The notes: generated by a model not told the origin, from the letters alone. A stretch of DNA of 64,000 nucleotides from Acidovorax sp. 69 (GCF_002797445.1 NZ_PGEP01000001.1:4402501-4466500); one strand, 5' to 3'; shown: positions 27,343 through 37,427, numbered from the stretch's first letter. Numbers and translations: made by a program.

Positions 27343-29144
27343 ACACAGCCGCCAATGGCCCCCAGACGGGCTCGCTCAACCTCGGAATGATCGGCAACTG
27401 CGCCATCAGCGCACTGATCGACAACCATGCCCGCATGGTGTGGTGCTGCCTGCCACGCTTTGATGGCGACCCGGTGTTCAACGCCCTGCTGCAGCCCGGC
27501 GACGACGGCAGCCACTTCGCGATCGAGCTGGAAGACCTGGCCTCAGCCCACCAGTGGTACGAGCCCAACACCGCCATCCTGCGCACACAGCTGTTCGACA
27601 AGGCGGGGCATGGCGTGGAGATCACCGACTTTGCGCCGCGCTTTTACAGCCGGTCGCGCTACTTTCGGCCCATGACGCTGGTGCGCCGGGTGCGCCCCCT
27701 CCAGGGCGCGCCGCGCATCCGCGTGGCGATCAAAGTGCGCTATGACTGGGGCCAGACCGAGCCCGAGATCACGCGCGGCAGCAACCACATCCGCTACGTG
27801 GGTGAGAGCATGACCTTGCGCCTGTCCACCGATGCGCCGATCTCGCATGTGTTGTCGGGCCAGGCGTTCGTGCTCACGCGCGATCATCACTTTCTGCTGG
27901 GGGCCGACGAGACGCTGGTGGACGGCATTGCCGACACCGCGCGCCTGTTCGAGCAAGAGACCACGGCCTACTGGCGCAGCTGGAGCCGCGCCCTGGCCGT
28001 GCCGCTGGAGTGGCAGGAGGCCGTGATTCGCGCGGCCATCACGCTCAAGCTCTCGCTGTACGAAGACACCGGCGCCATCGTGGCCGCCATGACCACCAGC
28101 ATCCCCGAGTCCGCCCACAGTGGCCGCAATTGGGACTACCGCTACTGCTGGCTGCGCGATGCATTTTTTGTGGTGCGCGCGCTCAACAGCATCTCCGAGG
28201 TGGGCACCATGGAGGACTACCTGCGCTGGCTGAGCAATGTGGTGGTCGAAGGTGGCGACGGCCACATCCAGCCGCTGTACGGCATCGGGCTGGAGAAGGA
28301 ATTGCCTGAAAGCCTCGTGCCCCAGTTGGCGGGCTACCGGGGCATGGGCCCTGTGCGCGTGGGCAACCAGGCGGCCGAGCATTTCCAGCACGATGTGTAC
28401 GGCAACATCGTGCTGGGCGCCGCCCAGGCGTTCCACGATCACCGCCTGCTGCACCGCGCGGGCCTGGCCGAGTTCACGCGGCTGGAACAGGTGGGCGAGA
28501 ACGCTGTGCGTGTGTACGGCCAGCCCGATGCGGGCATGTGGGAGCTGCGCACGCGCGCCCGGGTGCACACCTCATCGGCCCTGATGAGCTGGGCCGCGTG
28601 TGACCGCCTTGCGAAGATCGCCGTCACCTTGCAACTGGCCGATCGGGCCCAACACTGGCAACAGCATGCAGACCGCATGCGCACCGAGATCCTCGACAAA
28701 TCCTGGTGCGAATCGCGCCAGGCCTTTGCCGAGAGTTTTGGCGGCCATGAGCTGGATGCCAGCGTGTTGCTGATGGCCGAGGTCGGCCTCATCGACCCGA
28801 AAGACCCGCGCTTCGTGAGCACCGTGGAGGCCATGGAAAAGAGCCTGTGCGATGGCCCCTACATGCGCCGCTATGAGGCGGCCGACGACTTCGGCAAGCC
28901 TGAGACGGCCTTCAATATCTGCACCTTCTGGCGCATCGATGCCCTGGCGCGGATTGGCCGCAAAGCCGAGGCGCGCGCCATCTTCGAGACCATGCTGGCC
29001 GCCCGCAACCCGCTGGGCCTGCTGTCGGAAGACACGCACCCCGACACCCGAGAGATGTGGGGCAACTTCCCGCAGACCTATTCGATGGTGGGCGTGATCA
29101 ACGCCGCAGTACGCCTTTCGGCGCCCTGGGACAGCGTGATTTGA
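27339..29144 (+). CDS. Glycoside hydrolase family 15 protein (trehalase/glucoamylase-like)
   Basis: A 601-residue cytosolic protein without a signal peptide. An N-terminal beta-sandwich (residues 1-230) is followed by the (alpha/alpha)6 barrel: GRNWDYRYCWLRDAFFVVRAL, and the second catalytic region near GLLSEDTHPDT. In trehalose operons such GH15 proteins act as trehalases or related glucohydrolases. The four-base overlap with otsB and the neighbouring otsA suggest control of trehalose pools. It could instead act on maltodextrins; sequence alone cannot decide. Confidence 0.9.
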   Translation: MNTAANGPQTGSLNLGMIGNCAISALIDNHARMVWCCLPRFDGDPVFNALLQPGDDGSHFAIELEDLASAHQWYEPNTAILRTQLFDKAGHGVEITDFAPRFYSRSRYFRPMTLVRRVRPLQGAPRIRVAIKVRYDWGQTEPEITRGSNHIRYVGESMTLRLSTDAPISHVLSGQAFVLTRDHHFLLGADETLVDGIADTARLFEQETTAYWRSWSRALAVPLEWQEAVIRAAITLKLSLYEDTGAIVAAMTTSIPESAHSGRNWDYRYCWLRDAFFVVRALNSISEVGTMEDYLRWLSNVVVEGGDGHIQPLYGIGLEKELPESLVPQLAGYRGMGPVRVGNQAAEHFQHDVYGNIVLGAAQAFHDHRLLHRAGLAEFTRLEQVGENAVRVYGQPDAGMWELRTRARVHTSSALMSWAACDRLAKIAVTLQLADRAQHWQQHADRMRTEILDKSWCESRQAFAESFGGHELDASVLLMAEVGLIDPKDPRFVSTVEAMEKSLCDGPYMRRYEAADDFGKPETAFNICTFWRIDALARIGRKAEARAIFETMLAARNPLGLLSEDTHPDTREMWGNFPQTYSMVGVINAAVRLSAPWDSVI

Positions 29145-29192
29145 GGCGGTGTCTGACAACGCCGCACCTCCTGTTACAGGGATGATCGACCG

Positions 29193-30572
29193 ATGAGCCG
29201 TCTTGTCGTTATCTCCAACCGCCTCGCAGATCCCCGCAAACCCGCCGCAGGGGGCTTGGCCGTCGCCCTGGGCGAAGCCCTGAACCAGACCGGAGGGTTG
29301 TGGTTTGGCTGGAGCGGCAACGTGGTCGAAGGCGGCACGCCCGGCGAGGGCGAACTGCACACCCGCCAGGCCGGTGCCGTGACCCTCGCCACCGTCGACC
29401 TGTGCCGCGAAGACCACGACAGCTACTACCACGGCTACAGCAACAGCGTGCTCTGGCCGGTTTTCCACTACCGCCTGGATCTGGCCGACTTCAACGCCAG
29501 CTACATCGCAGGGTACCGGCGTGTGAACCAGATGTTTGCACGCAAGCTGCTGCCCTTGCTGCGGGATGACGACATCATCTGGGTGCACGACTACCACCTC
29601 ATCCCCCTGGCCGCCGAGCTGCGCGCCATGGGCTGCAAGCAGCGCATCGGCTTTTTCTTGCACATCCCCATGCCGCCGCCGCTCATCATGGCGGCCATCC
29701 CTCAGCATGAGTGGCTGATGCGCTCACTCTTCGCCTACGACCTGGTGGGCCTGCAGAGCGAGGCCGACGTGTCGCATTTCACGCGCTATGTGCGCAACGA
29801 AGGCAGTGCCGAGGCACTGGACGAGCGGCGGGTACGTGCGTTCGGCGCTACGGTGGTGGTGCAATCGTTTCCTATCGGCATCGATGTGGACGAGTTCACC
29901 CGCCTGACCCACGCGCCCGACGCAGTGGAGACTTACGAAAACATGCGCGACGAGTACTCGCGCAGGCGCCTGTTGCTGGGCATTGACCGGCTCGACTACT
30001 CCAAGGGCATTCCGCACCGCGTGCGCGCGTTCCGCGAACTGCTGGACCGCTACCCGGAAAACCGCGACAGCGCCACACTCATCATGATCGCCTCGCCCAC
30101 GCGCGACGACGTGCATGCCTATGCCGACCTGCGGCAAGAGCTGGAGGGCCTGTGTGGCTCGGTGAATGGCGACTATGGCGAGCTCAACTGGATGCCCGTG
30201 CGTTACATCCACCGCATGGTCGCACGCAAACGGGTGCCAGGCCTGTGCCGGGCCGCTGCCGTGGGCCTGGTCACGCCGCTGCGCGACGGCATGAACCTGG
30301 TCGCCAAGGAATACGTGGTGGCGCAAGACCCAGACGACCCGGGCGTTCTGGTGTTGTCACGGTTTGCCGGGGCTGCCGAGCAACTCAAGGAGGCTTTGCT
30401 GGTCAACCCCTACGACACCCAGGGCATGGCAGACAGCATTCAGCAGGCGCTGCAGATGCCGCTGGCCGAGCGACGGGCACGCCACCAGAAGCTCATGGCA
30501 CGCATCCGTGGGCAGGATGTGCACTGGTGGCGCCATGCATTCCTGAGCGCCTTGCAGGCTGCGGGCCCATAA
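29193..30572 (+). CDS. otsA: Alpha,alpha-trehalose-phosphate synthase
   Basis: A 459-residue GT20 retaining glycosyltransferase that joins UDP-glucose and glucose-6-phosphate. Signature regions: [66 protein letters not shown] (UDP-sugar site) and [16 protein letters not shown]. Length and order match OtsA. It sits 48 bases after GH15 and is convergent with the DUF2905 gene, leaving seven bases. Confidence 0.96.
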   Translation: MSRLVVISNRLADPRKPAAGGLAVALGEALNQTGGLWFGWSGNVVEGGTPGEGELHTRQAGAVTLATVDLCREDHDSYYHGYSNSVLWPVFHYRLDLADFNASYIAGYRRVNQMFARKLLPLLRDDDIIWVHDYHLIPLAAELRAMGCKQRIGFFLHIPMPPPLIMAAIPQHEWLMRSLFAYDLVGLQSEADVSHFTRYVRNEGSAEALDERRVRAFGATVVVQSFPIGIDVDEFTRLTHAPDAVETYENMRDEYSRRRLLLGIDRLDYSKGIPHRVRAFRELLDRYPENRDSATLIMIASPTRDDVHAYADLRQELEGLCGSVNGDYGELNWMPVRYIHRMVARKRVPGLCRAAAVGLVTPLRDGMNLVAKEYVVAQDPDDPGVLVLSRFAGAAEQLKEALLVNPYDTQGMADSIQQALQMPLAERRARHQKLMARIRGQDVHWWRHAFLSALQAAGP

Positions 30573-30579
30573 AAACGGG

Positions 30580-30771
30580 CTACAGCAGCTTGGTCAGCAG
30601 GCCGACCACAAAACTCAGCAGCAGCGTGGACGCCAGCGGTACATCCCAGTCCCGCCCCAGCCACCGGAAACGGAAGTCCCCCGGCAAGCGCCCAAAACCC
30701 ATGCGGCGCAGAAACGGCGACAGCCAGCTGATGAACATCAGGGCCAGAAAGACGACAAGGAACCAGCGCAT
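30580..30771 (-). CDS. DUF2905 small membrane protein
   Basis: A 63-residue protein with two hydrophobic segments (FLVVFLALMFISWLS at the start; STLLLSFVVGLLTKLL at the end) around the DUF2905 core GFGRLPGDFRFRW. Function unknown. It shares a strand with midA, ending a likely two-gene transcript. It is convergent with otsA. Confidence 0.85.
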   Translation of the reverse strand: MRWFLVVFLALMFISWLSPFLRRMGFGRLPGDFRFRWLGRDWDVPLASTLLLSFVVGLLTKLL

Positions 30772-30783
30772 GGTGGGGCGGTG

Positions 30784-31899
30784 TTACAAGCGGTGCGACC
30801 GGTCCCCGTGCACAAACCCCACCGGCTCCCACGGCTCGCCCGCGCCCAGCGCGAGCACCTTGAACAGCTCGCCCATTTCATGCTCCATGATCAATTTGGC
30901 CGCTGTGGCACGGTCCGCTTGCGGTAGCTGCTCCATCTTGGGTGCCAATCCGCAGTTGATGAGGAAATGCGCTTGCGTGGTGTAGCCCAGCACGCTCAGG
31001 CCCGCCTCCTGCGCGGCCAGCGCCATCGCGGTGAAGTTGACATGGGCCGTGATGTCCTTGCGGCCCACTGCCACCAGCGGGTCGCTGTCGGCCAGATGCC
31101 CTTGGTGACACATGACAGTGCCCATATGGCGCTGGGGGTGGTAGTACTCACTCTCGCCAAAACCATAGTCCAGCAAAAAGGCTGCTCCGCGCGTGAGCCG
31201 GTCGGCCAGTGTGCGGATGAAGCCTTCGCCCTGCGCGTGGATCTCGGTCAGGTAGTCCTGCGGGCCTTCAATGTCGAGCGGCGGGCGAAGATCGGTGGGG
31301 CGGTCGGCCCACGCAAAGTGGCCATCATCAACCACCACCCCGCGCTCATGCCACACACCTCCCTGCTGGCCGCCGTGGCGGGCGAGCAGTTGCACGGGCA
31401 TGGCATCGAGCACCTCGTTGCCCACCACCACGCCGCTGAATTTCTCAGGCAAGGCATCCACCCAGCGCAACTTGTGGGCGTGGGCTACCAGCTTGGCCTG
31501 CTGGCGCGCGCGCAGGCTGCCCGACAGGTCAACGATGGTGTAGCGCTGTACCTGGTCGCCCAGCGTGTCGAGCAGTTGCAGCGCAAGGGCGCCCGAGCCC
31601 GCGCCGAACTCCCACACCTCGTCGGTACCGGTCTGCGCCAATGCCTCGCCCACCTGCACGGCCAGCGTCTGGCCGAACAAGGGGGTCAGCTCGGGCGCGG
31701 TCACAAAGTCGCTGCCAGACTCGGGCATGGTGCCGAATTTGGTGGAATCGTTGGCGTAGTAGCCCAGGCCCGGGGTGTACAGGGCCAGCGCCATGAAGCG
31801 GTCAAAACCCAGCCAGCCGCCCTCGGCGGCAATGGCCTGGGCAATGTGCTGGTACAGGGCGGTCGTTAAACTGTCGGGTCTTTGGGTCACGGCCCGCAT
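30784..31899 (-). CDS. SAM-dependent methyltransferase, MidA family
   Basis: About 371 residues of the COG1565/MidA family, in which mitochondrial NDUFAF7 methylates a complex I subunit. Motifs: WLGFDRFMALALYTPGLGYY, SDFVTAPELTPLFG, VWEFGAGSGALALQLL (SAM loop), VVVGNEVLDAMPV and RGAAFLLDYGFGESEYYHPQR. The bacterial substrate is unknown. The start is Met at 31899; one at 31911 is also open and would overlap the divergent SDR gene. It shares a very short divergent region with that gene. Confidence 0.88.
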   Translation of the reverse strand: MRAVTQRPDSLTTALYQHIAQAIAAEGGWLGFDRFMALALYTPGLGYYANDSTKFGTMPESGSDFVTAPELTPLFGQTLAVQVGEALAQTGTDEVWEFGAGSGALALQLLDTLGDQVQRYTIVDLSGSLRARQQAKLVAHAHKLRWVDALPEKFSGVVVGNEVLDAMPVQLLARHGGQQGGVWHERGVVVDDGHFAWADRPTDLRPPLDIEGPQDYLTEIHAQGEGFIRTLADRLTRGAAFLLDYGFGESEYYHPQRHMGTVMCHQGHLADSDPLVAVGRKDITAHVNFTAMALAAQEAGLSVLGYTTQAHFLINCGLAPKMEQLPQADRATAAKLIMEHEMGELFKVLALGAGEPWEPVGFVHGDRSHRL

Positions 31900-31909
31900 T
31901 GTCCCCCAC

Positions 31910-32704
31910 ATGTCCACCCCTTCCCTTTCTTCCGGTCCCCGCACCGTGCTGGTGACTGGCGCCGCCAAGCGCCTGGGCCGCGGCATTGCGCTGGCCCTGG
32001 CTGCGGGCGGCTGGCAGGTGGCGGTGCACTACCGGTCGTCCGAGCAAGATGCTATTGAAACCGTAGCTGCTTGCGCACGACTGACAAGCGGTAGCGCTCA
32101 TTTTGATGCTGATTTTGACAACGAAACCGCCGTGCGCGGCTTGCTGCCCCGCGTGGTGGCGCACTTTGGCCGCGTGGATGCGGTGGTCAACAGTGCCTCG
32201 CTGTTCGAGCATGACACCGCACAGACTTTCGGCTTTGCCGCGCTGGAAAAACACCTGCGCAGCAACACCGCCGCCCCCGTGTTGTTGGCCCAGGCGCTGC
32301 ACCAGCATGTGGCCGACCGCACTGCGGCAGGCGAAGCCGATGCCCAGGGCGCCGTGGTCAACCTGCTGGACCAGAAGCTCTGGAACCAGAACCCCGATTT
32401 TGTGAGCTACACGCTCTCCAAGGCCGCGCTGGAGGCTGCTGGCACCATGCTGGCCCTGGCCCTGGCGCCGCGGGTGCGCGTGGTGGGCGTGGCGCCGGGC
32501 CTCACGCTGACCAGCCACATGCTCAGCGACGACAAGTTTGCCCAGTTACACGCCCTGAGCCCGCTGGGCCGCTCGTCCACCGCCGAGGACGTGGCGAGCA
32601 CGGTGAAGTTTGCGCTGGAGAACCGCTCGATCACCGGCACCACACTGCTCGTGGACGGTGGCCAGCACCTGATGAAGTTTGACCGCGATTTTTCGATGAT
32701 GTGA
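31910..32704 (+). CDS. SDR family oxidoreductase (pteridine reductase-like)
   Basis: A 264-residue short-chain dehydrogenase. Features are TVLVTGAAKRLGRGIALALA (the nucleotide-binding motif with Arg, typical of pteridine reductases), YRSSEQDA, NSASLFEHD and YTLSK (catalytic Tyr and Lys, YxxxK). The immediate downstream folB supports a folate/pterin role similar to FolM. Codons 46-68 (about 32051-32112) resemble a degenerate copy of the dispersed repeat and encode a variable surface region. It starts 10 bases from midA. Confidence 0.88.
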   Translation: MSTPSLSSGPRTVLVTGAAKRLGRGIALALAAGGWQVAVHYRSSEQDAIETVAACARLTSGSAHFDADFDNETAVRGLLPRVVAHFGRVDAVVNSASLFEHDTAQTFGFAALEKHLRSNTAAPVLLAQALHQHVADRTAAGEADAQGAVVNLLDQKLWNQNPDFVSYTLSKAALEAAGTMLALALAPRVRVVGVAPGLTLTSHMLSDDKFAQLHALSPLGRSSTAEDVASTVKFALENRSITGTTLLVDGGQHLMKFDRDFSMM

Positions 32705-32734
32705 GCGCACGCTCGCTCACCCCAGGACCTTTTC

Positions 32735-33106
32735 ATGACCACAGCAGCAGGCACCCAGATCCTCACGCTCACCGGCTTGCGCTTTGACGCCAACCTGGGC
32801 ATCCTCGACCACGAAAAAACGGCCCCCCAGCCCATCCAGGTCGATGCCGAACTGAGCCTGGGCATGCAGCCGCTGGCCCCGCGCGACGACGACATCGGCC
32901 ATGTGCTGGACTACCGCCGCGTGCGCCAGATCATCATTGACGAGTGCACCGCCGAACACGTGAATCTGCTGGAGAGCCTGATCGGCAAGCTGGCCAACCG
33001 CCTGATGCAGCTACCCGGCGTGCTGGGCGTGCGGGTGAAGATTGCAAAACTGGAAATTTTTGACGACTGCGAAGTGGCCATTCGCGTCGAGACAGGACAG
33101 TGGTAA
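32735..33106 (+). CDS. folB: Dihydroneopterin aldolase
   Basis: A 123-residue folate biosynthesis enzyme that splits dihydroneopterin to 6-hydroxymethyl-dihydropterin and glycolaldehyde. [19 protein letters not shown] is the N-terminal pterin site, followed by [30 protein letters not shown] (catalytic region) and [19 protein letters not shown]. It lies 30 bases after the SDR gene and five before ttcA, so they probably form one operon. Confidence 0.94.
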   Translation: MTTAAGTQILTLTGLRFDANLGILDHEKTAPQPIQVDAELSLGMQPLAPRDDDIGHVLDYRRVRQIIIDECTAEHVNLLESLIGKLANRLMQLPGVLGVRVKIAKLEIFDDCEVAIRVETGQW

Positions 33107-33110
33107 CCCC

Positions 33111-34094
33111 ATGAGCGCAGTATTGAACGAAGCCCCCATCGCAAATCCCTCCTCCGACCCTTCCTCCGGCTGGGCCGATGAGCCCGCAGAAGCGGTAGCC
33201 AGCGGCGCGGCCCGCATGAAGATCGAGCGCGAAACCCACAAGCTCGAAAAGCGCCTGTGCCGCGAGGTGGGCAAGGCCATTGTCGACTTCAACATGATTG
33301 AAGAAGGCGACAAGGTGATGGTGTGCATGTCCGGCGGCAAGGACAGCTACGCCCTGCTCGACATCCTGCTCAAGCTCAAGGCCCGCGCCCCCATCCACTT
33401 CGACCTGGTGGCGGTGAACCTCGACCAGAAGCAGCCGGGCTTTCCCGAGCACATCCTGCCCGAGTACCTGGCCACCACCGGTGTTCCGTTTCACATCGAG
33501 AACGAAGACACCTACAGCATCGTCAAGAAGCTGATCCCCGAAGGCAAGACGACCTGCAGCCTGTGCAGCCGCCTGCGCCGGGGCATTCTGTACCGCGTGG
33601 CCGACGAGCTGGGCTGCACCAAGATTGCGCTGGGCCACCACCGCGACGACATCCTGCAGACCTTGCTGCTCAACATGTTCTTTGGCGGCAAGATGAAGAG
33701 CATGCCGCCCAAGCTGGTCAGCGACGATGGCAAACATGTGGTGATCCGTCCGCTGGCCTACGTGGCCGAGAAAGACACCACCCGCTGGGCCGCGCACCGC
33801 AACTTCCCCATCATCCCGTGCAACCTGTGTGGCAGCCAGGAGAACCTGCAGCGCAAACAGGTGGGCGAGATGCTGCGCGATTGGGAAAAGCGCTTCCCGG
33901 GCCGCGTGGAGAACATGTTCAACGCGCTGCAGAACGTGGTGCCGTCGCACCTGCTCGACGGCAGCCTGCACGACTTCAAGAACGCCAAAGCCACCGGGAT
34001 CGCCAGCGAAGATGGCGACAAGGCGTTTGACAAGGAAGACTTCGTGGCGCCCTCACCATCGCTGCCAGGCGTGCAGGTGGTGCAACTGTTGTGA
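33111..34094 (+). CDS. ttcA: tRNA 2-thiocytidine biosynthesis protein
   Basis: A 327-residue PP-loop ATPase/Fe-S enzyme that thiolates C32 in tRNA. The PP-loop SGGKDS is at residues 74-79, C149 and C152 form a CxxC in [11 protein letters not shown], and C237/C240 lie in [17 protein letters not shown] supplies a further conserved signature. The start at 33111 is four bases after the folB stop; the frame is open upstream through folB but that part is a shadow. An acidic, low-complexity N-terminal extension (about 35 residues) precedes the family core. Confidence 0.96.
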   Translation: MSAVLNEAPIANPSSDPSSGWADEPAEAVASGAARMKIERETHKLEKRLCREVGKAIVDFNMIEEGDKVMVCMSGGKDSYALLDILLKLKARAPIHFDLVAVNLDQKQPGFPEHILPEYLATTGVPFHIENEDTYSIVKKLIPEGKTTCSLCSRLRRGILYRVADELGCTKIALGHHRDDILQTLLLNMFFGGKMKSMPPKLVSDDGKHVVIRPLAYVAEKDTTRWAAHRNFPIIPCNLCGSQENLQRKQVGEMLRDWEKRFPGRVENMFNALQNVVPSHLLDGSLHDFKNAKATGIASEDGDKAFDKEDFVAPSPSLPGVQVVQLL

Positions 34095-34149
34095 ACCCTT
34101 GGCGGTTGCGGCACTCTCACGGGAATCCTTTTTTCAGGAGTCTCTGACC

Positions 34150-34752
34150 ATGACGCAACGCCGATGGATTCCTGCCCTGGTGCTGGGCCTCGCCGCCGCC
34201 ACGCTGGCGGGCTGCAGCACCACGCGCCTGGTAGACGGCCAGGTGCAAAGCTTTTCCACCCTGGCGGCGGTGCCCGCACCGGCCACCTACCGCATCGAAC
34301 GCCTGCCATCGCAGCAAACACCGGCGTTTGACGCCGTGGCCACGCTGGCCGAGCAGGCCCTCACCCGCGTGGGACTGCAACGCGACGATGCCGCACCCCG
34401 CTTGGTGGTGCAGCTTGGTGTGCAGGCCGAAGCCGTGCCGCGCCACGACCCTTTTCAATCGTATGGCCCGGGCCCTTGGGGATTTGGCGGCTGGTATGGC
34501 CGTGGCTGGGGCCTGCACGGCAGCTGGCGCTTTGGTGAGCCCACGCCCCTGCACCGGCGTGCGGTGAGCATTTTGATGCGCGACGCCACGACGCAGGCCG
34601 TGGTGTACGAGACCTCGGCCGTGCACGAGGACGTGTGGGTGAGCGATCCGGTCGTCTATGGTGTGCTGTTCGACGCCGCCCTCACCGGGTTTCCGCTGCC
34701 GCCCCAAGGCCCCCGGCAAGTGCGACTGCCCCTGGTCCCGCCCGCCCCCTGA
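34150..34752 (+). CDS. DUF4136-like lipoprotein
   Basis: A 200-residue predicted lipoprotein with lipobox LAGC (cleavage before the Cys near residue 22, ...AAATLAGCSTTR). The mature part has the pattern of DUF4136: YRIERLPSQQTPAF, then GLQRDDAAPRLVVQLGVQ. A glycine/tryptophan-rich stretch (GPGPWGFGGWYGRGWGLHG) follows. Its role is unknown. It should be acylated by the Lnt pathway also in this window. It is likely in the same transcript as ttcA. Confidence 0.82.
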   Translation: MTQRRWIPALVLGLAAATLAGCSTTRLVDGQVQSFSTLAAVPAPATYRIERLPSQQTPAFDAVATLAEQALTRVGLQRDDAAPRLVVQLGVQAEAVPRHDPFQSYGPGPWGFGGWYGRGWGLHGSWRFGEPTPLHRRAVSILMRDATTQAVVYETSAVHEDVWVSDPVVYGVLFDAALTGFPLPPQGPRQVRLPLVPPAP

Positions 34753-34782
34753 CGCCCTTTACTTCCTCTTTTTATCCACTGC

Positions 34783-35424
34783 ATGCACGCCACCCGCATC
34801 GTTGCCATCCGCCACGGCGAAACCGCCTGGAACGTAGACACCCGCATTCAGGGCCATCTGGACATTCCGCTCAACGACACCGGCCTGTGGCAGGCCGAGC
34901 AGGTGGCGCAGGCCCTGGCGGGCGAGCCCATTGCCGCCATCTACACCAGCGACCTGCAACGCGCGCATGCCACGGCGCAGGCCGTGGCCCGCACCACGGG
35001 CGCGCCATTGATGACCGAGCTGGGGCTGCGCGAACGCAGCTTTGGGCACTTTCAGGGCCGCACGTTTGCCGAGATCGAGGCCGAGTTGCCCGAAGACGCG
35101 CTGCGCTGGCGCAAGCGTGACCCGCACTACACCCCCGAAGGCGGCGAGTCGCTGGTCACCCTGCGCGAACGCATCGAACGCACCGTGGCCACGCTGGCAC
35201 AGCAGCATGTGGGCGAGCTGGTGGTGATGGTGGCGCATGGCGGCGTGCTCGATGTGCTGTACCGGCTGGCCACACGCCAGGACATCCAGGCGCCGCGCAC
35301 CTGGCAGCTTTCCAACGCGGCCATCAACCGCCTGCTGTGGACGCCGGATGGCCTGACCCTGGTCGGTTGGGCCGACACCCAGCACCTTGACAACAACGCA
35401 GCGCGCGATGAAACCCATTCCTGA
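34783..35424 (+). CDS. Histidine phosphatase family protein
   Basis: A 213-residue 2-histidine phosphatase/phosphoglycerate mutase-like protein. The catalytic RHGE motif is in IVAIRHGETAWN, with SDLQRAHATAQAV, LRERSFGHFQGRT and VVMVAHGGVLDVLYRL (second His). It resembles GpmB/CobC-type phosphatases, which have varied substrates. Its end overlaps the next gene by 17 bases. Confidence 0.9.
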   Translation: MHATRIVAIRHGETAWNVDTRIQGHLDIPLNDTGLWQAEQVAQALAGEPIAAIYTSDLQRAHATAQAVARTTGAPLMTELGLRERSFGHFQGRTFAEIEAELPEDALRWRKRDPHYTPEGGESLVTLRERIERTVATLAQQHVGELVVMVAHGGVLDVLYRLATRQDIQAPRTWQLSNAAINRLLWTPDGLTLVGWADTQHLDNNAARDETHS

Positions 35425-36577
35425 AGCACTGCAGTCCACCGTGGGCCAGCGCGTGGACCGGATCGACACCCCCGCCCTGGTGGTGGACCTGGACGCCATG
35501 GACCGCAACATCCAGCGCATGGCCGACTTTGCCCGCAAGCACCAGGTGCGCTGGCGCCCCCACGCCAAGATGCACAAAAGCGCCGAACTGGCCCTGCTGC
35601 TGCAGCGCGCCGGTGCACAGGGCGTGTGTGTGCAAAAGTTGGCGGAGGCCGAAGCGCTGGCGGCGGGTGGCGTGAACGACATCACCATCACCAACCAGGT
35701 CATTGCCATGCCCAAGCTGCACCGCGTGGCACGGCTGGCCGCCCAGCTCGCGGCACGCGGCGGGCGCCTGGGGATGGCGGTGGACCACCCCGAAGGCATC
35801 GAGCGGCTGGCCGAGGCCATGGCACAACAGGGCAGCGATGCGGGCATCGATGTGCTGGTTGAGATCGACGTCGGCCAGGGCCGCTGCGGCGTGCCGCCCG
35901 GCGAGGCCGCCGTGCCCCTGGCGCTGGCCGTGGCGCGCAGCCCCCGCCTGCGGTTTGCGGGCCTGCAGGCCTACCATGGCCGCGCCCAGCACATGGCCAG
36001 CACTGTGGGCCGGCGCGAGACGATTGCCGCGGTGGTGCGCGCTGCCGACCACACGCGCCAGCTGATCGAAGCTGCCGGGTTGCCCGTCCCGCTCATCACG
36101 GGCTCGGGCACGGGCACCCTGGTGCACGAGGCCGCGAGCGGCGTGTTTGGCGAGCTGCAAGCAGGTTCGTTTTTGTTTATGGACGCTGACTACGCACGCA
36201 ATGAGCGCGAGCCCGCTCAGCCGGCTTTTGAACACGCGCTGTTTGTCAAAACCCAGGTGGTGTCGGTGCGCGACACCCACGCGGTATGCGACGCGGGCCA
36301 CAAAAGCCACGCCATCGACTCCGGCCTGCCCACCGTGGCCTTGCTCCCGCCCGAGCGCGGGCTGCGCTACGCCAACGGGGGCGACGAGCATGGCCTGCTC
36401 TATGCCGACGGCCCCAAGGCCCGCCTGCCCGCGCTGGGTCGCATGCTGTGGCTCATTCCCGGCCACTGCGACCCCACAGTGAACCTGCACGACTTTCTGA
36501 TCGGCGTGCGCGGCGGGCTGGCGATGGGCGTGGTCGAGCGCATCATCCGGGTGGACGCCCGCGGCGCGCTGACCTGA
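35408..36577 (+). CDS. PLP-dependent DSD1/D-threonine aldolase-like enzyme
   Basis: About 389 residues with an alanine-racemase-like barrel. RIDTPALVVDLDAMDRNI begins the domain and K54 in RWRPHAKMHKS is the PLP lysine. The metal site in LIPGHCDPTVNLHD has H353 with D355 two residues on, the spacing of bacterial D-threonine aldolase, with a Cys between. It may be a D-threonine aldolase or a D-serine dehydratase-like enzyme; the motif favours the former. The start at 35408 (MKPIPEAL) overlaps the phosphatase gene. Confidence 0.85.
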   Translation: MKPIPEALQSTVGQRVDRIDTPALVVDLDAMDRNIQRMADFARKHQVRWRPHAKMHKSAELALLLQRAGAQGVCVQKLAEAEALAAGGVNDITITNQVIAMPKLHRVARLAAQLAARGGRLGMAVDHPEGIERLAEAMAQQGSDAGIDVLVEIDVGQGRCGVPPGEAAVPLALAVARSPRLRFAGLQAYHGRAQHMASTVGRRETIAAVVRAADHTRQLIEAAGLPVPLITGSGTGTLVHEAASGVFGELQAGSFLFMDADYARNEREPAQPAFEHALFVKTQVVSVRDTHAVCDAGHKSHAIDSGLPTVALLPPERGLRYANGGDEHGLLYADGPKARLPALGRMLWLIPGHCDPTVNLHDFLIGVRGGLAMGVVERIIRVDARGALT

Positions 36578-36791
36578 CTGCATCAAACGCTCGGCGCCCC
36601 CCTTGGGGCCAACCACCCCACAGGATGCACGGTGCTGGGCACGCCCCTTAAAATTGCGCATTTGCGCAGCACCTGCCCCGCGACCGAGCCGCCCTGGCTG
36701 TTGCGGTTGATGCGCCCCATTCTTCGACTTGCCTGGTTCGACCACCGCGCTGGTGAATCGCCCTGCCGGCAAGCACCCATTCTGGTACCCC

Positions 36792-37424
36792 ATGAGCCCC
36801 ACCCCTCCCTCATTCTTGTCCCGCGTCGCCATTGCGATCGGCAGTTTCTTTGCCATCCTGGGCAATGCCCGCCTGGCCGGCGACGTGGCCCGCGTGCGCA
36901 ACGGCGAAGCCTTCGCCGCCGACGTGGCGCCCACAGAAGTCCGCGTCGAAGTCCCGGTCGAGAAAATCGTCGAGGTGCGCGTGGAAGTGCCGGTGGAAGT
37001 GCCGGTGGAAAAGATCGTGGAAAAGACGGTTGAAAAACAGGTGGCGACCGACACCGCCGCCCTGCAACTGCTGGGCCTGATGCAGCGCGAAGCGCGTTTT
37101 GTGGATTTCATCCAGGAAGACGTCGCCCCCTACACCGACGCCGAGATTGGCGCCGCCGCCCGCGTGGTGCACACCGGCTGCCGCAAGGTGCTGCGCGAGC
37201 ATTTCACCATTGCCCCCGTGCGCGCCGAAGCCGAAGGCAGCCGCATCAAGCTGGCGGCTGGTTTTGACGCCGCCGCCGTGCGCCTGACCGGCAATGTGGT
37301 CGGCCAGGCCCCGTTCACCGGCACCCTGGGCCACCGGGGCTGGCAAGTGACCGAAGTGAAGCTGCCCCAGTTGACCGACGCCCAGGCCGCCAGGGTGCTG
37401 GCCCAAGCCGAGGTGGAGCTGTAA
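36792..37424 (+). CDS. DUF2760 domain-containing protein
   Basis: A 210-residue protein. After a hydrophobic segment near residues 8-25 comes a run of short Val/Glu/Pro/Lys repeats (VEVPVEKIVE, then VRVEVPVEVPVEKIVEK) at about 48-80, then the DUF2760 domain (LLGLMQREARFVDFIQED, YTDAEIGAAARVVHTGCRK, GWQVTEVKLPQ). Function unknown. Its stop is three bases from the first Hsp70 gene, and I recall this order (DUF2760, Hsp70, Hsp70) in other Burkholderiales, implying a shared job. The start at 36792 was chosen. Confidence 0.85.
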   Translation: MSPTPPSFLSRVAIAIGSFFAILGNARLAGDVARVRNGEAFAADVAPTEVRVEVPVEKIVEVRVEVPVEVPVEKIVEKTVEKQVATDTAALQLLGLMQREARFVDFIQEDVAPYTDAEIGAAARVVHTGCRKVLREHFTIAPVRAEAEGSRIKLAAGFDAAAVRLTGNVVGQAPFTGTLGHRGWQVTEVKLPQLTDAQAARVLAQAEVEL

Positions 37425-37427
37425 GTC

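Noticed and set aside
36936..37050. Short tandem repeats as a CRISPR-like or minisatellite array
   Set aside because: They encode the VEVPVEK repeats of the DUF2760 protein, have no spacers and stay in frame.
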